21,512 bases of DNA from an uncultured Muribaculaceae bacterium (GCA_910578035.1 CAJTOB010000052.1:1-21512); one strand, 5' to 3'. Positions 1 through 8,510 are shown, counted from the stretch's first letter. The notes: generated from the letters alone by a model not told the origin. Made by a program: numbers and translations.

Positions 1-465
1 ATCATAGAGGACTCTCGGATCCGTGTCTCCGGATACAAGTCCTGCAAACTCTATCCTGAGGATATGAGATTCGTACGGGTATATGATTCGGACAATGATG
101 CCATTGTTGATTTCATATCCAATAATTTTGAAGTCAGCGCATTGGAAATCACAAATCTTTATCGCCACCGCTGGGATATTGAGGTCTTCTTCAAGTGGAT
201 TAAGCAGAACATTGTCATCAAGAACCTTTGGGGGTTCTCCGAAAATGCCGTTAAAGTCCACCTTTGGACTGCCATCATATCTTATCTGACGGTAACAAGA
301 ATAAAAGCAGATTATAACAGCGGCTATTCAGCTACTGAGGTGGCGACCTTGATTAGAATTTCTGCGTTGGAACGTATCGAATTGCGACAGCTTATAACCA
401 AGCAAGACTCATCAACCAATTCAGACCAAAATGTCAAAGAACTCTCTTTATTTGATGATTTCTAA
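1..465 (+). CDS. IS4-family transposase, C-terminal part (partial at window start)
   Basis: The reading frame is open from base 1, so the gene begins outside the window; 154 C-terminal residues are visible. DDE transposase that cuts and joins the ends of its own insertion sequence. The segment YRHRWDIEVFFKWIK matches the IS4-family YREK signature exactly (Y-x2-R-x3-E-x6-K) and holds the third catalytic acidic residue of the DDE triad. The following stretch (NLWGFSENAVKVHLW) is typical of the IS4 group common in Bacteroides. The first two catalytic Asp residues would lie off the left edge. The frame ends at TAA 463-465 with no damage visible in this part. It is oriented against the toxin-like operon and lies next to a broken toxin-domain fragment, so the IS probably inserted into that module. 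Confidence 0.93.
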   Translation: MIEDSRIRVSGYKSCKLYPEDMRFVRVYDSDNDAIVDFISNNFEVSALEITNLYRHRWDIEVFFKWIKQNIVIKNLWGFSENAVKVHLWTAIISYLTVTRIKADYNSGYSATEVATLIRISALERIELRQLITKQDSSTNSDQNVKELSLFDDF

Positions 466-500
466 ACGAACGCGATTTTTATCGCACCAGTAGTATTTCA
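1..500 (+). mobile_element. 3' end of an IS4-family insertion sequence (boundary approximate)
   Basis: Contains the transposase C-terminus and a short tail. After the stop codon there is a small hairpin, GCGAT-TTTT-ATCGC (472-485), then CACCAGTAG. Minus-strand homology to the RHS tip domain begins at about 500-505, so the IS end should lie around 485-503. Read inward from the outside the end would be near CTACTGGTGCGATAAAA. The other inverted repeat is outside the window, so the exact border and target duplication cannot be fixed here. Confidence 0.5.
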
Positions 501-613
501 ACTAAAACATTCATGACATTAGTTCCTGCCGTATCATCTTTAACACTATGAGCTGTTGAAATATAATTAAGTCCTTTTACACCATCTTCGCCACATTGTA
601 TTTGTGATGACAT
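479..613 (-). pseudogene. Truncated orphan copy of the RHS tip (JAMM-type toxin-like) domain
   Basis: Read on the minus strand from ATG 613-611 this gives 44 residues ending at TAA 481-479. Residues 2-37 align with the C-terminal tip of the RHS protein in this window: QCGEDGVKGLNYISTAH here against QTGEEGDNAVNYISTSH there, followed by KD and a shared N-(I/V)-M. The match stops near base 500, where IS-like sequence begins, so the part that should carry the HxHP...SxxD metal-binding motif is missing. The ATG overlaps the stop of the preceding 53-aa ORF (TAATG). The in-frame codons upstream run open back to a TAA near 712-714 and contain a hydrophobic run (FFVTLLFMVVMSS), so the original N-terminus is uncertain. 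It is probably an orphan tip module left downstream of the active one and then disrupted by the IS. Confidence 0.75.
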
Positions 614-774
614 TACAACCATAAATAACAAGGTGACAAAAAACCTATAATAGTATATATCAAAATGAAAAGCACTGCAAGACCAGAAATAGTATAAAAC
701 CAGTTTTCCTCCTTATTAACCCATGTCTGCCAGTTGTAGACATATCCGAATAAATCAGTCAGTGGTAATTTCAT
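613..774 (-). CDS. Small single-pass membrane protein, 53 aa, in the RHS operon
   Basis: Starts at ATG 774-772, overlapping the TGA of the upstream 249-aa gene in an ATGA arrangement, and stops at TAA 615-613. It has a polar N-terminal stretch (MKLPLTDLFGYVYNWQTW, then NKEE) followed by one strong hydrophobic segment at about residues 26-47. This suggests a small inner-membrane protein with a short cytoplasmic or periplasmic head. I recognise no family. The 4-bp overlap argues for translational coupling to the 249-aa gene and so for a role in the same module. Because it sits beside polymorphic-toxin-like sequences, an immunity or accessory function is possible but is inference only. A+T-rich, like its neighbours. 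It could instead be a fortuitous ORF. Confidence 0.55.
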   Translation of the reverse strand: MKLPLTDLFGYVYNWQTWVNKEENWFYTISGLAVLFILIYTIIGFLSPCYLWL

Positions 775-1520
775 TGTTTTTTCTGTAATTGGTCAAGTTC
801 GGGTATCTCAAGAAGCCTTAGGGTATCCCGGGGTGAACATCGGGCTTTTTGCTTTTTGCGCTCTTCACGTTCCAAGGCAGACTTACTCTTTTTCGGCAGA
901 ATACTGTTTATAGCCTCGTCATTTGGAATCAATCCATCATTATAATCGGCTCCATAATTTTTGTATGTATCAAGATATATAGAATCGTTGTCTATGGTAA
1001 ACCCAAAATAAGGACCTTCGAAGTCACTATCATCGATACCGATTCGTGTCCAGTATTTTTCATTTACCTCAAGAGAATCTTTTTCAGACCTTACTATAAT
1101 ACTCTCCTTAATAGCGATACTATCCTGATCCTGTATCAATATTATAAAGTTATTATTTCCTTTGCATACGTAAGCACGGCCTCGGTCCGCACTATCGACA
1201 AAGGTCAACTCCCGAAGTCCATTATTGGCAGATAATTTCAAATCCACACTCATAGGAGACGTTTCAGAGAAACGAGAGAATGAGATTTTTAATCTCACTT
1301 CACCATAAGGAGAGTTCTCTTTATGTATTATTGGTATCAGTTTGTCGAAAACAAAACCCGATAATCCCGGATGATGTATGGTGGCTGACGGAAATTTCAT
1401 TTGAAATTCTGAATCTGCGGCTGCTATTTTATTGTTTGCTCCAGTAATTTTGCTTTCTTGAGAAAACAATAAAACAGCCGTCGTCCAAAGAAAGATAATC
1501 GCCAAAAACATTCTCATCAT
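771..1520 (-). CDS. Secreted protein of unknown function, candidate immunity/partner of the RHS tip
   Basis: 249 aa. The N-terminus (MMRMFLAIIFLWTTAVLLFSQES) is a clear signal peptide with likely cleavage near residue 20-22, so the protein is exported. The middle is rich in beta-type alternation with many Asp/Ser, and the C-terminus (from about residue 205) is charged and probably helical, with a KKSKSALEREERKKQK stretch. I recognise no named family. The gene begins 7 bp after the RHS stop codon and overlaps the next small ORF by 4 bp, so it belongs to the same transcript. In RHS/polymorphic-toxin loci the gene directly after the variable tip commonly encodes the cognate immunity protein; an exported immunity protein would fit a toxin acting in the periplasm. 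That role is inferred from position alone. Its low G+C matches the tip rather than the RHS body. Start could be ATG 1520 or ATG 1517. Confidence 0.85.
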   Translation of the reverse strand: MMRMFLAIIFLWTTAVLLFSQESKITGANNKIAAADSEFQMKFPSATIHHPGLSGFVFDKLIPIIHKENSPYGEVRLKISFSRFSETSPMSVDLKLSANNGLRELTFVDSADRGRAYVCKGNNNFIILIQDQDSIAIKESIIVRSEKDSLEVNEKYWTRIGIDDSDFEGPYFGFTIDNDSIYLDTYKNYGADYNDGLIPNDEAINSILPKKSKSALEREERKKQKARCSPRDTLRLLEIPELDQLQKKQ

Positions 1521-1527
1521 ATCAATA

Positions 1528-4500
1528 CTACTTAAGATTTATTACTACCCGACCTCTTGAACTATGATATGTACGATATCCTACATTTTTAGTAAAAACA
1601 GAATATTTAATATTTGGATATTCTTGATACCGCTTAGTCATCTTATGATCAGCGGGGCTAGGATAGGGGATTGTAGGATGGTTGTGTATATGAGATCGAA
1701 CATTTCCTGTTTTTTTAATGACTATGCCATTGCCAAAATCAATATCTTTTTTTAATGTGGCTTCCATTATATTACCGCCGGAATAATCTTTAAGTGCTAA
1801 ATGAGAAGTTGAAATATAATTTACCGCATTATCACCTTCTTCTCCAGTCTGAACATGGGAATATTCGACATCGGTATTTTTTGCAAGAAATTCAAATATA
1901 TAAGTACTGTTATCATCACCCTTTATTTGAAAATAATCATTTTCCGTTGTTGTCTCATCTTTCCACTGCTCTTGTATGGTTCCTTTCGGAAGTCGTGAAG
2001 ACTCTGGTTCAGTTCCATCATTAAGCTTTAATAAAATACTATCGTATTCATCAACTTTTATGCGTTCAATCACTTTACCATAAGAAGTCATTACATATGT
2101 ATCCATTCCGGTCGGATCCACGTATCTTATCGGATTAGCATTGCAGAAGACCCAGGGGGAAAGCCATGGGTATTTGCCGGCGTGGACGTCGGGGGCCTGC
2201 CAGAGGGCGGTGGAGGTGGTGAGGAAGCGGGCGTGGAAGTCGCTGTCGCCGAGAGAGGCGAAGCGACGCCGCTCCTTGCCACCGAACAGATAGGGCTGTC
2301 CGGCGGGTTCGCGCCACGGCTCACCATAAGGGTAATAGCCCGTATGCTGCTCTACCCTACCCTTGCCATCTATAACCAATTCAACAGAACCGATAGCATC
2401 GCCAAGCATCCAGTGAACGCCAGAGCCGTCGAAATAGCCGCCGGGGAAGTCAACCCGCATAAGGGTGTCAACCTCGTTGCTACCACAGGCAAAAGTAAAA
2501 TTAGCCATAACAGTCTTCTTTTCAAGCAGCTGCCTAACATTACGACTACTTTGGTAATGAGTAGTAGATATCAGTTTTCCCGAAGACGAATAAATATTTT
2601 CTTCAATATATGATTTAGGAACAATCAGACTTCTCTGAGGATTGATTCCCGTAAGTACCGGCAGACCATTATGATTATAATTGACACCTATCAACCTTCG
2701 TCCGGTGTCCGTTACAAGAAGGCCGGCCTCGTTGAAACCAAGCTCTGTTGCGACCGCGCCGGTACGCCCATAGAACTCCGTTGCCTCGGTCTGGCGCGAA
2801 ATTGACGACGGAAGCGCACCGCTATAGCTGTATGTGAGTGCGTCGAGGAGGCCAAAGCGCTCTACAGTTCCATCTATACCGATAACACCGTAACGACGCA
2901 ATGTGAGAGGACGCCCGATGGCATCGTAGCTATAGGACGTCGAGAAATCTTCGCCGACACTGTCGGTTGCCGCAGGTGTATAGTCTGCGCCTATGAGACG
3001 GTCGTGCGCATCGTAGCGGTAGTCGTATCGCCCGCCAAAGCTTGTGGTTCGGCCTGACATTTCGCCGGTGTAACGCGGAACGGCGCCGTCGGCATAGTAC
3101 ACCTTTTCGGTATAATGCACAGAGAGCTTATCGAATGTCGGGCGTATGATAGCCGAAATCGTATCTCTGACAACTATGTTGCTATAATAACGCTGCCCAA
3201 GCAGAATGTCGCCAGGACGGAATATCAGGCCAAAAGGAAGCAGAGTCTCCGTCTTCACAGGCCAGCCATGTATGTCGTATTCGTATTTGCGGGCTACATT
3301 GCGACCAAAATCGGTCCGCGAAATCAGCCCCGCGTTATTATGCGTATGTTTCACAACCGCAGAATCGCCCCCAAAGCGATAGGTAATCCTATAGGGCCTT
3401 TCGCCCTGGTCGCGTTCTGTGAAAGTCTCGAACAAGAGAGTCGTATCCGGCCGGATAACAGCTGTATGCTCAGCCTCGACAGCACCCGTATAGTCGTAGC
3501 GCATATTACGGACCAATTCGCCTTCCGGGGCATGCGAACGGCTCTGAATCATGCGGCCAAACTCATCGTAGTAATAGGCCTCATAGCGTAGTTCGCCGTC
3601 GTCGCCATAGTCGGCCTTGCCTGTCGGAAGCCCATAGACACTCGAGGAATTACTCGAGGCATACGACGTCTTAGCCTTGAAGCCGAGGTCTATGCCCGAT
3701 GAAGCCATAAAGTAATAGTTGTCATAATAGGTTGCTGCCGAAGCCTGAAATTCTTCAGGAAAACCATCGCCGCGGCTATAGAGCAACTCTCCTCCTATCA
3801 ACCGAAATTTGACTAAAGGAGGCCGATCGACGAAAGCCTCAATAGCATCAGACGACATATTCGATATTCCTTCGAGCACTTTTCGCCCTACTTCATCATA
3901 GAAAAACAGACGCCACTCACCTTCCGGCATCGCAGGAAGGCGCTCTGCCGCCAGTCTGCCCGCTGCAGAATAGCGTCTGAGAGCAGGCACCGCTCCTGGC
4001 ATACGTTCATACACGCAACGGCCTGCGCCGTCGTAGCGATACTCAAACGAGAAATCTGCGAGGTCGGCATCATCGCCGTCATAGCTTTTTTCTTCGAGTA
4101 TGGGCTGAAGCACCCGCCGCAGACGGCCGAAGCCATCGTATATGTAATATGTGGAAAGCCAGTCGTTGTCTGCGCCTTCGCGCCGCATCAATTTACGGCC
4201 TTCGAAGTCGGACGCCTCATAGACAGCATGACCGTCTTCGTCGATGCTCTCTGTTACGGTCAGCGTACCCTTTGGCCACAAGCCTTTATAAGCCACACCG
4301 CCGTCACCGGCCACTTCGAAGCGCGGACAAGACCATGGCAGCGCATCTGTATTTATAGCCTGCTTGGATGTAGCCGCCCTCGCTCCCGATTTCCACTCTT
4401 CACCGGGCTTGGTCTCCGATATTTTCACACCGCGTGGAGAAGGTTCATATACTATATCGGTCCAGGACGCAGCATCTTTCGGTTTTGACTGAGAGGGCAC

Positions 4501-7500
4501 CGATGTACGGCTTAGGCGCCCCATAGCGTCATATTCAGAAAAGACCGACAGAGCTGAACATGCCTGTTTGCCCGAAAGTGTAAGCAGATCGCTGTTTGCA
4601 CCGCCTCTAAAATCCTTGGACTCCACCTGGCGCCCGCGGTAATCGTAATACACTGCTGTAGTATGCTTATCAATACCGCTGTCGTCCAGCCAGCGACTTG
4701 CAGTCACACTGTTATCGCCATCATGGTTTATGCGATAAGCATAAGTCGCGACCGTGCCCAGACCATCGACAGAAGTTTTAATCAAACGCCCGACAGCATC
4801 ATACTCATAGCGCTCCACTGCTCCTGTCGGTTGCGTGAGCGATGTCACGCCGACCCCGGGAATATATGTCGCTTTAGTATATAAGCGTCCTGCAAAGGAA
4901 GCGAAATCATAGTTTTCGGCATGCCCGGCAGAAGCCTTCAGACCAAGCTCTTTCACCGCGCTCTTGAAATCGAGCCCGTCGATGCGCACTACCGGAAGGT
5001 TACCGTCATATCCCCAAAGATAGGCAGATGAAACGCCATCTGCATCAGTAAAACCGGCAAGACGATGACTGAGATATTCATATGTAGGAGAAAAAACCGT
5101 ATCAGCCTCACCCTCATACCATGTCTTTATACGTCGCGGACGATACAATGCTCCGCCAAGCGACATATATTCGGCCTCTGAACGAAGTATAGTGCCCCCG
5201 CGAGTGCTTGATGCCCGGAGTGGAACGTTGACGATATGAGACTCAGCCATACCTTCTGCGACCGGGCCTTCTGCGTCGGGAGCGAACACATATGAGAGAG
5301 AACGTACGTCATCGCCACAACTCTCGACCATTCCATCCACTATCGAAGATAACGGCGAATAGGAAATCTGCTTTCGGACAACAATGCTGTCGCCATTGTG
5401 ATATGTCACCGTCTCCGTAGCAATCAGACGCTCAGTCTGGCGTTCGACTCCATAGCCCAGCACAGAATAGGGGAACTGATTATCTCCGTGATAATCTATA
5501 AGTATATCGGGAGTTGTGCCATAAGGTCCGGCTCCCCTCATTATATGCCCTTCGTCAAAGTCGGGCTGTACTCCGGAGTTGGTACCCATCATTATCATTT
5601 CCCTGTTGATATGAGTCGAACTTATCGCTCCATAATAATATGTGCGATAGGAATTGCGCTCACTCTCTATCTTCTCATAATTTCCGGCTGTACCCTTATA
5701 GACATTTTTTTCTACAAGTTGCGGCCCGGTACTGAACACCTTTGAAAGATTATTAATCATTCTGATACCGAAACGGTCATAGAAAGAATTTGGCCGCAAT
5801 ATCATATCTTTGAAACGATATTCCACTTTCCCTTCGTCATGGATTTCTGTCACATAGTCATACCAGAGAGGCGTCTCACCCATGTCGTAGCGCATATAAT
5901 CGGATATAGGTATAACATTGACAAGCCGCACCGGACAATAATCTCGACTTGACAATGATCCCCACGATCCTTTGGGCATTATAGCACCAGATACATTGAC
6001 AAAAGTTGAGGCCGACGGCACAGCCCGTACTCTTGCGAGCGGATATTCATAACGGATAATCTGAGGAAAGGCGTCTGTATCTCCGTTTCGCATTGTCACC
6101 GTCTTCACTCGCAGACCTCCGCCGTGATCAAGATATACATCATATTCAGGCGATATGTTTTTATTGTTTTCCATACACATCTTTTCAAAATGATGCGTCT
6201 CGTAATCAAACTCTGCGACAGCACCAGTCGGATAGCGTACACTTTTCAGGATATCAGCTTTCATCGCATCCTCATTTATGCGGCGGTCGGCCTCCCCTAT
6301 ATATAAAATATATGCTCTTGAACTATCTTCCCTATGGGGCGACTGCTCATGCATGCATAAACGTGGCTCGAGAGTATTGTTCTCAATTGCATTATAATAG
6401 CCCCACCAGTCTTGTGAATGAGGATTCCACACCCCTGTTCCATGTGAATAATAATCGAACACATATGGAGATTCATTCCCGGTATCGACTTCTGTCAATA
6501 CCCAATGAGCATAGCCTGTCTGTTTATAAGAAAATTCTATTTTACGCAACTCTGTATTATCATTTGAGACAATAATAGAACCAAGGAACGAGCCACCCTC
6601 TCCCTTATATCCGAACCGCACCTTTCCCCCTGGATAAGAAATGCTCAAAGGACGCAGCATCCTGTCATCCGGCAAACTATAGGAAAGAACACCCGAAGCC
6701 ATCGATGAATTTCTGAAGTCATCTAAATTCTCATAACCATAGAAATCGTATAAATCACGATTGTCAATATATGAAGCTCCGCCTATGTAGGTCATACGGG
6801 GGCCATGACCGAGACTATTAGACCATTCTATTTCAATCGAACGGCCGCTGGTAAGATTGATTCTATTTAAAGCCCAACCAGTGCGGAATTGCGAACTGGC
6901 ATCATCTGTTGTCTGGTATTCATAGGGCGCTCCGAAAATATAGACCGTTCCGTCAGGGCCGGTAACAGTTATCTCATTAAGTTCATCGTCGGACTGCACA
7001 AGATATTCGCTGTCATCAACCCCAAGAAACCGATATGGTTTTGTCTGGGCGTCAATCACACGCGTAATAGTCTTACCGGGTATCGCAAAAGTGAAAATAT
7101 CATGCTGGCTATCATAAAGCACGTCGGTGTCAAGATACAATGCCCGACTATTTGCCATACATTGAAATGCTGTATACCATGGCTCCATACCTCCTAGAAT
7201 TGCTCCAACTTCTTTGAACTCGTATTCCTCGTCCGGACGGCCCATTATAGTACGTGAAGCTCTAAGTGCAGGAGTAATACTCCAGCCGAGGCCCAGAGGC
7301 GCAGACTGGTCGAACACTTTTACTCCGTTGCTGTGATATTGCAAATCTATAGGGAGCGTATAGCCGTCTACATTCACCGTATAAATCGGGATAGAAAATG
7401 TCGCCGCACCAGTAAGTAATGCCGGTTTTGGCATCTGCGCCTCTATCATTGAAGCAGACGTGGGCGATGGAGGTATCAAGTCTGAACGAATAGGCGATAT

Positions 7501-7563
7501 CAGTTCTTGAGCACTTAAACCCAAAGAAACAACAAAGCATAATATAGCAACAATACTTCTCAT
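1528..7563 (-). CDS. RHS/YD-repeat secreted protein with C-terminal JAMM-type tip domain
   Basis: 2011 aa from ATG 7563-7561. This start is chosen over an upstream in-frame ATG at 7671 because it gives a clean signal peptide (MRSIVAILCFVVSLGLSAQE) and an ATGA overlap with the preceding gene. Residues about 30-110 form the Bacteroidetes RHS head (PSPTSAS...SIPIYTV...LPIDLQYHSNGVKV...LGLGWS). YD repeats run from about residue 917 to 1545, for example YDAVGRL, YDAMGRL, YDGFGRL, YDEVGRK, YDEFGRM and YDAIGRP. The RHS core end follows (YLFGGKERRRF, then NANPIRYVDPTGMD, ending at residue 1821). The last 190 residues are a distinct tip with H1960-N-H1962-P-x5-S1969-x2-D1972, a JAMM/MPN+ metal-binding signature. 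RHS shells encapsulate a C-terminal effector; here it is predicted to be a Zn-dependent isopeptidase or peptidase. The canonical GARxYDPxxGRW segment is degenerate (HARFLTTSTALW). Confidence 0.95.
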   Translation of the reverse strand: MRSIVAILCFVVSLGLSAQELISPIRSDLIPPSPTSASMIEAQMPKPALLTGAATFSIPIYTVNVDGYTLPIDLQYHSNGVKVFDQSAPLGLGWSITPALRASRTIMGRPDEEYEFKEVGAILGGMEPWYTAFQCMANSRALYLDTDVLYDSQHDIFTFAIPGKTITRVIDAQTKPYRFLGVDDSEYLVQSDDELNEITVTGPDGTVYIFGAPYEYQTTDDASSQFRTGWALNRINLTSGRSIEIEWSNSLGHGPRMTYIGGASYIDNRDLYDFYGYENLDDFRNSSMASGVLSYSLPDDRMLRPLSISYPGGKVRFGYKGEGGSFLGSIIVSNDNTELRKIEFSYKQTGYAHWVLTEVDTGNESPYVFDYYSHGTGVWNPHSQDWWGYYNAIENNTLEPRLCMHEQSPHREDSSRAYILYIGEADRRINEDAMKADILKSVRYPTGAVAEFDYETHHFEKMCMENNKNISPEYDVYLDHGGGLRVKTVTMRNGDTDAFPQIIRYEYPLARVRAVPSASTFVNVSGAIMPKGSWGSLSSRDYCPVRLVNVIPISDYMRYDMGETPLWYDYVTEIHDEGKVEYRFKDMILRPNSFYDRFGIRMINNLSKVFSTGPQLVEKNVYKGTAGNYEKIESERNSYRTYYYGAISSTHINREMIMMGTNSGVQPDFDEGHIMRGAGPYGTTPDILIDYHGDNQFPYSVLGYGVERQTERLIATETVTYHNGDSIVVRKQISYSPLSSIVDGMVESCGDDVRSLSYVFAPDAEGPVAEGMAESHIVNVPLRASSTRGGTILRSEAEYMSLGGALYRPRRIKTWYEGEADTVFSPTYEYLSHRLAGFTDADGVSSAYLWGYDGNLPVVRIDGLDFKSAVKELGLKASAGHAENYDFASFAGRLYTKATYIPGVGVTSLTQPTGAVERYEYDAVGRLIKTSVDGLGTVATYAYRINHDGDNSVTASRWLDDSGIDKHTTAVYYDYRGRQVESKDFRGGANSDLLTLSGKQACSALSVFSEYDAMGRLSRTSVPSQSKPKDAASWTDIVYEPSPRGVKISETKPGEEWKSGARAATSKQAINTDALPWSCPRFEVAGDGGVAYKGLWPKGTLTVTESIDEDGHAVYEASDFEGRKLMRREGADNDWLSTYYIYDGFGRLRRVLQPILEEKSYDGDDADLADFSFEYRYDGAGRCVYERMPGAVPALRRYSAAGRLAAERLPAMPEGEWRLFFYDEVGRKVLEGISNMSSDAIEAFVDRPPLVKFRLIGGELLYSRGDGFPEEFQASAATYYDNYYFMASSGIDLGFKAKTSYASSNSSSVYGLPTGKADYGDDGELRYEAYYYDEFGRMIQSRSHAPEGELVRNMRYDYTGAVEAEHTAVIRPDTTLLFETFTERDQGERPYRITYRFGGDSAVVKHTHNNAGLISRTDFGRNVARKYEYDIHGWPVKTETLLPFGLIFRPGDILLGQRYYSNIVVRDTISAIIRPTFDKLSVHYTEKVYYADGAVPRYTGEMSGRTTSFGGRYDYRYDAHDRLIGADYTPAATDSVGEDFSTSYSYDAIGRPLTLRRYGVIGIDGTVERFGLLDALTYSYSGALPSSISRQTEATEFYGRTGAVATELGFNEAGLLVTDTGRRLIGVNYNHNGLPVLTGINPQRSLIVPKSYIEENIYSSSGKLISTTHYQSSRNVRQLLEKKTVMANFTFACGSNEVDTLMRVDFPGGYFDGSGVHWMLGDAIGSVELVIDGKGRVEQHTGYYPYGEPWREPAGQPYLFGGKERRRFASLGDSDFHARFLTTSTALWQAPDVHAGKYPWLSPWVFCNANPIRYVDPTGMDTYVMTSYGKVIERIKVDEYDSILLKLNDGTEPESSRLPKGTIQEQWKDETTTENDYFQIKGDDNSTYIFEFLAKNTDVEYSHVQTGEEGDNAVNYISTSHLALKDYSGGNIMEATLKKDIDFGNGIVIKKTGNVRSHIHNHPTIPYPSPADHKMTKRYQEYPNIKYSVFTKNVGYRTYHSSRGRVVINLK
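1531..2100 (-). other. Variable C-terminal tip of the RHS protein (JAMM metalloprotease-like toxin domain)
   Basis: These 190 codons follow the conserved RHS end (YVDPTGMD) directly. The DNA becomes visibly A+T-rich at this junction, whereas the adjoining core (about 2120-2330) is very G+C-rich, as expected for an exchangeable effector cassette. The JAMM residues are encoded at 1648-1686. The third JAMM element, a Glu about 50 residues upstream, may be E1908 in QTGEEGD; that Glu is conserved in the orphan fragment at 479-613. The domain resembles the JAB-like toxin class described in polymorphic toxin systems; the exact Pfam family is not checked. No Rhs-type self-cleavage motif was recognised at the junction. 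Confidence 0.75.
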
Positions 7564-8510
7564 AGCGTCAGCATTCTTTTTTCTGTTACAGACAAGCCGT
7601 CCACACTGGAAATCACAAGCATATATGCACCACGGGGAAGTGCCGAAACCGGAATCAATACCGTCGAGCATGCTTCCCCTATCTTATGGCATGCATGCCC
7701 ATAAGAATGCCCCGAAGAATCAACGAGCCATATTTCTACTTCAACCTCTATTTCGGAGTCAAACCTGACTTCTATTTCCGAACCGTTTTGGGTAACAAGC
7801 GCATCAGATAGCAGTCTTGCTATATCAGCATCTTCAGCCTCGTCCAAAACAGATGCCGCGGCATACTCCGACACATATAAAGCGCCATCACTGAAGTTTT
7901 CGGCAGACATTGAAAACTGGACTGCAAGAGGCAGACTGTCCGTCTCTGTGTACCAACGATAAAACTCAAGCATATAATCATTGATACACACACCGCTTTC
8001 TGCAAGAAATTCGCGGATTATATGTTTTTCTTTAACCAAAAAGACATTCGACAGTGTATCTGCCACCCCACGCACGAAACGACCACAGCCAGCTACCTCA
8101 CTTTCAAATTCGGTCATGGCTTCCAGTCGGGTATTGCCTCTTGTTCCTCTCTGAATAAAAGAATCGAGCCTTTTCCCGCAAACGAAAGGACGTTTTAACG
8201 CAATTGTCAAAGAATCATTTAACAGGCCCTCTCCTCGACCATAAGTATAGCCCCTGTAAAACAAAGAATCACCACTCTGGAAATATAGAAATTCAAAATC
8301 ACCTAAGTGCTCAGAATATATTCCCGATTCGCCTATGCCAGCATAGGAATTGCTGTGATTATTGCGCACACCGAGTCTGGTCGCGTCCCAAAGATTCGTA
8401 TTAGTGATGTCACCGTTGAAGGCATCGTAAACGACATTGAAATCACGCCGGACCTGAGCGAGACAGGATACAGCTATAAGAAGGAAAAAGATACAACAGT
8501 GAAGTCTCAT
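7560..8510 (-). CDS. Secreted protein upstream of RHS, with a C-terminal beta domain resembling a sorting domain
   Basis: 316 aa starting with a signal peptide (MRLHCCIFFLLIAVSCLAQV). The central part has no family I recognise. Residues about 285-316 (VLIPVSALPRGAYMLVISS, then DG and KRMLTL) follow the pattern of Bacteroidetes type IX secretion (Por) C-terminal sorting domains: a polar strand, L-P-x-G-x-Y, hydrophobic strand, D-G, then a terminal strand with Lys/Arg. Its stop codon overlaps the RHS start as ATGA, so it is the first gene of the RHS operon and probably an outer-surface or secretion partner of the RHS protein. Whether this organism has type IX secretion cannot be seen here; the domain could also be an ordinary beta-sandwich. 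Confidence 0.85.
   Translation of the reverse strand: MRLHCCIFFLLIAVSCLAQVRRDFNVVYDAFNGDITNTNLWDATRLGVRNNHSNSYAGIGESGIYSEHLGDFEFLYFQSGDSLFYRGYTYGRGEGLLNDSLTIALKRPFVCGKRLDSFIQRGTRGNTRLEAMTEFESEVAGCGRFVRGVADTLSNVFLVKEKHIIREFLAESGVCINDYMLEFYRWYTETDSLPLAVQFSMSAENFSDGALYVSEYAAASVLDEAEDADIARLLSDALVTQNGSEIEVRFDSEIEVEVEIWLVDSSGHSYGHACHKIGEACSTVLIPVSALPRGAYMLVISSVDGLSVTEKRMLTL

Noticed and set aside
472..485. Hairpin GCGAT-TTTT-ATCGC as a terminator of the transposase
   Set aside because: The stem is only 5 bp and is not followed by a T-tract; more likely part of the IS end.
2182..2613. Plus-strand open frame of 143 codons inside the RHS gene
   Set aside because: Arises from the G+C-rich patch of the RHS core; several frames are open there and the RHS frame continues intact with recognisable motifs.
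7564..7671. Upstream start of the RHS gene at 7671
   Set aside because: The extra 36 residues overlap the preceding gene and would hide the signal peptide; ATG 7563 is better placed.
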